DNA of 15,504 nucleotides from the NCBI GenBank assembly GCA_030150795.1, contig JASLFF010000734.1, positions 1 to 15,504 of the forward strand. The letters are read 5' to 3'. The translations under genes were made by a program, and so were the position numbers. The DNA comes from Terriglobales bacterium. GTDB taxonomy: Bacteria; Acidobacteriota; Terriglobia; Terriglobales; Gp1-AA117. Shown here one piece after another: positions 15,301 to 15,504 of the stretch. The notes under the pieces are model-generated. The model did not search any database. It was not told the origin of the DNA and saw nothing but the letters and a program-made list of their open reading frames with translations. Position 1 is the stretch's first letter; each line of letters begins with the position of its first letter.

Positions 15301-15504
15301 GACAAATGCCCGCGGCCTCATGCGCCAGCGTTTCCGCTGGTCGTTTGGTATTCTTCAAGCTGTCTGGAAGCATGGCGCTGCCATCCGCCGCCGCAGCCGC
15401 CTGGGCTGGATCGCCCTGCCCAATATCATTATTTTTCAGATCATGCTGCCGCTGGTATCGCCGTTTATCGACATCATGTTCCTGTTTGGCATGCTGGAAT
15501 ACGC
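12344..15504 (+). CDS. Trifunctional GH18-like / polysaccharide deacetylase (NodB, CE4) / GT2 synthase fusion (3' partial)
   Basis: The frame is open from ATG 12344 to the window end (1053 residues, no stop reached). In order: a membrane anchor (about 18-42), a Lys/Arg-rich linker (53-82), a GH18-like domain (about 88-420) with IDFEE (D222, putative acid E224), and a CE4 domain (about 490-710) with TFDDGPD (D499/D500), HTFTH (H550/H554), RPPY (589-592), DPNDW and LLHDGG (H667/D668). A hydrophobic segment (725-760) leads to a processive GT2 domain from about 777: IIPAFNEE, VVDDGS (D813/D814), DAD (867-869), AEDAD (D959) and QRFRW (995-999). The C-terminal helices are cut. Topology puts GH18 and CE4 outside and GT2 in the cytoplasm. 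By analogy with PgaC plus PgaB or chitin synthases it should make, deacetylate and trim a GlcNAc-type polymer; the polymer is inferred. Similar fusions exist in other bacteria. Confidence 0.92.
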   Translation, partial: MAKSIFYDPDRKRWGRLRILLSVLGATVGSLVLFFIITVFVQSDPLPHVLMPEQKRNLRALKEREHRKRPSTKNTHRKTKSSPSQVVLNTDEGIRAAYYVTWDAASFVSLKEYYPQIDILFPEWLHVLTPDGHLQGFDSVNHPFPVVENGTVHSTDDRVMPFLRAEKAEVEVFPLINNYETVSKQWLTNVGDFLLDPAARQTFRTQLLLYLSSDRFKGAAIDFEEIPLKAQPGFLALIQELGHDLHARGLRLYVNVPVADKDYDYPALAAAADGLVVMNYDQHQVTSAPGPVASQDWFTANLRQAVKDIPKTKIICAVGSYGYDWRLSVRNKRITNVDTNNVQESWLHARESSAEIELDPDSLNPHYAYMEDGGQEHQVWFLDAVTALNEMRSARDLGIRTFALWRLGSEDRSLWRIWDNPTEAGAEQKLSVVPAGEDVDREGDGEILYIQHQPSPGQREIKLDSDKKYVVSEKMTVLPEPYEVRVYGWKEKQVALTFDDGPDPVYTPKILDILKRENATATFFLIGLQTQKFPALAKRIYDEGHAIGNHTFTHPDISDVSQWYMKRVELQLTEKLFASKIGVKPLYFRPPYSIDQDPDIADQVRPLELVQGEGYITVGSKIDPNDWKKGQSASEIVAEVVDQAERAATKGCQTRGPLYCGNIILLHDGGGDRTATVEALPAVIEGLRARGFKIVSVEQLLNKTRADVMPQLPPNEILSARLDGYVFLLGQWLAQFIVFVFFIGDVLMSARLLGIGALATFDRLRTPPPVGGPDYKPKVTVIIPAFNEEKVIENTVRSALASDYPNLRTIVVDDGSKDATSAVVREKFAREIADGRVLLLTKSNAGKAEALNHALKYTQDEIYVGIDADTVIAPNAISILVPHFADAKVAAVAGNAKVGNRVNLWTRWQALEYITSQNFERRALNVFGAVSVVPGAIGAWRVSAVRQAGGYHTDTVAEDADLTMSLLENGWRVVNEDRALAFTEAPTNARGLMRQRFRWSFGILQAVWKHGAAIRRRSRLGWIALPNIIIFQIMLPLVSPFIDIMFLFGMLEY

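Overview
The window looks like chromosomal DNA from a soil bacterium of the phylum Acidobacteriota. This is inferred from two things: an Oar-type TonB-dependent receptor with an N-terminal carboxypeptidase-regulatory-like domain, and intergenic DNA full of short repeat families (CACGGAGR tandems, CAAAGGRCG/CAAAGGGCG blocks, a three-hairpin REP-like unit, TCAG heptamers) that I associate with this and similar environmental phyla. No rRNA, tRNA, transposase or CRISPR array is visible.

Layout. (1) 1-2125 is gene-poor. It holds the end of a class A beta-lactamase-like gene, a short orphan BrnA-like antitoxin ORF, a small one-helix membrane protein and about 950 bp of repeat-dense intergenic DNA, including an 11-bp tandem array. 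(2) 2126-5237 is housekeeping: a tRNA nucleotidyltransferase (CCA/poly(A) polymerase family, minus) and tsaD (plus) are divergent across a repeat-filled spacer, and tsaD converges on a stand-alone receiver-domain protein (minus). (3) 5377-6818 (minus) holds a 50-residue CxH/CxxC zinc-ribbon-like protein with its own near-consensus promoter, and a secreted transglutaminase-like protein. (4) 7157-10756 (plus) is a 1199-residue Oar-like outer-membrane receptor followed by a strong intrinsic terminator. (5) 10834-15504 is a divergent pair for surface-polysaccharide work: a GT-C (family 39-like) membrane glycosyltransferase (minus) and a very large three-domain protein (plus) that runs off the window.

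The most notable object is that last gene. Its frame is open from 12344 to the window end. It encodes, in order, an N-terminal membrane anchor, a GH18-like hydrolase domain, a NodB/CE4 polysaccharide deacetylase with every motif intact, a membrane crossing, and a processive GT2 synthase with its D, DxD, ED and QxxRW motifs. Synthesis, deacetylation and cleavage of one polymer therefore sit on one polypeptide, arranged so that the synthase is cytoplasmic and the two polymer-modifying domains are outside. The 121-bp region it shares with the GT39-like gene contains two face-away promoter candidates and two GC-rich palindromes, which suggests shared control.

Limits: all functional calls come from motif recognition by eye. 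Promoter, operator and leaderless-transcript calls are inferences from sequence pattern only.
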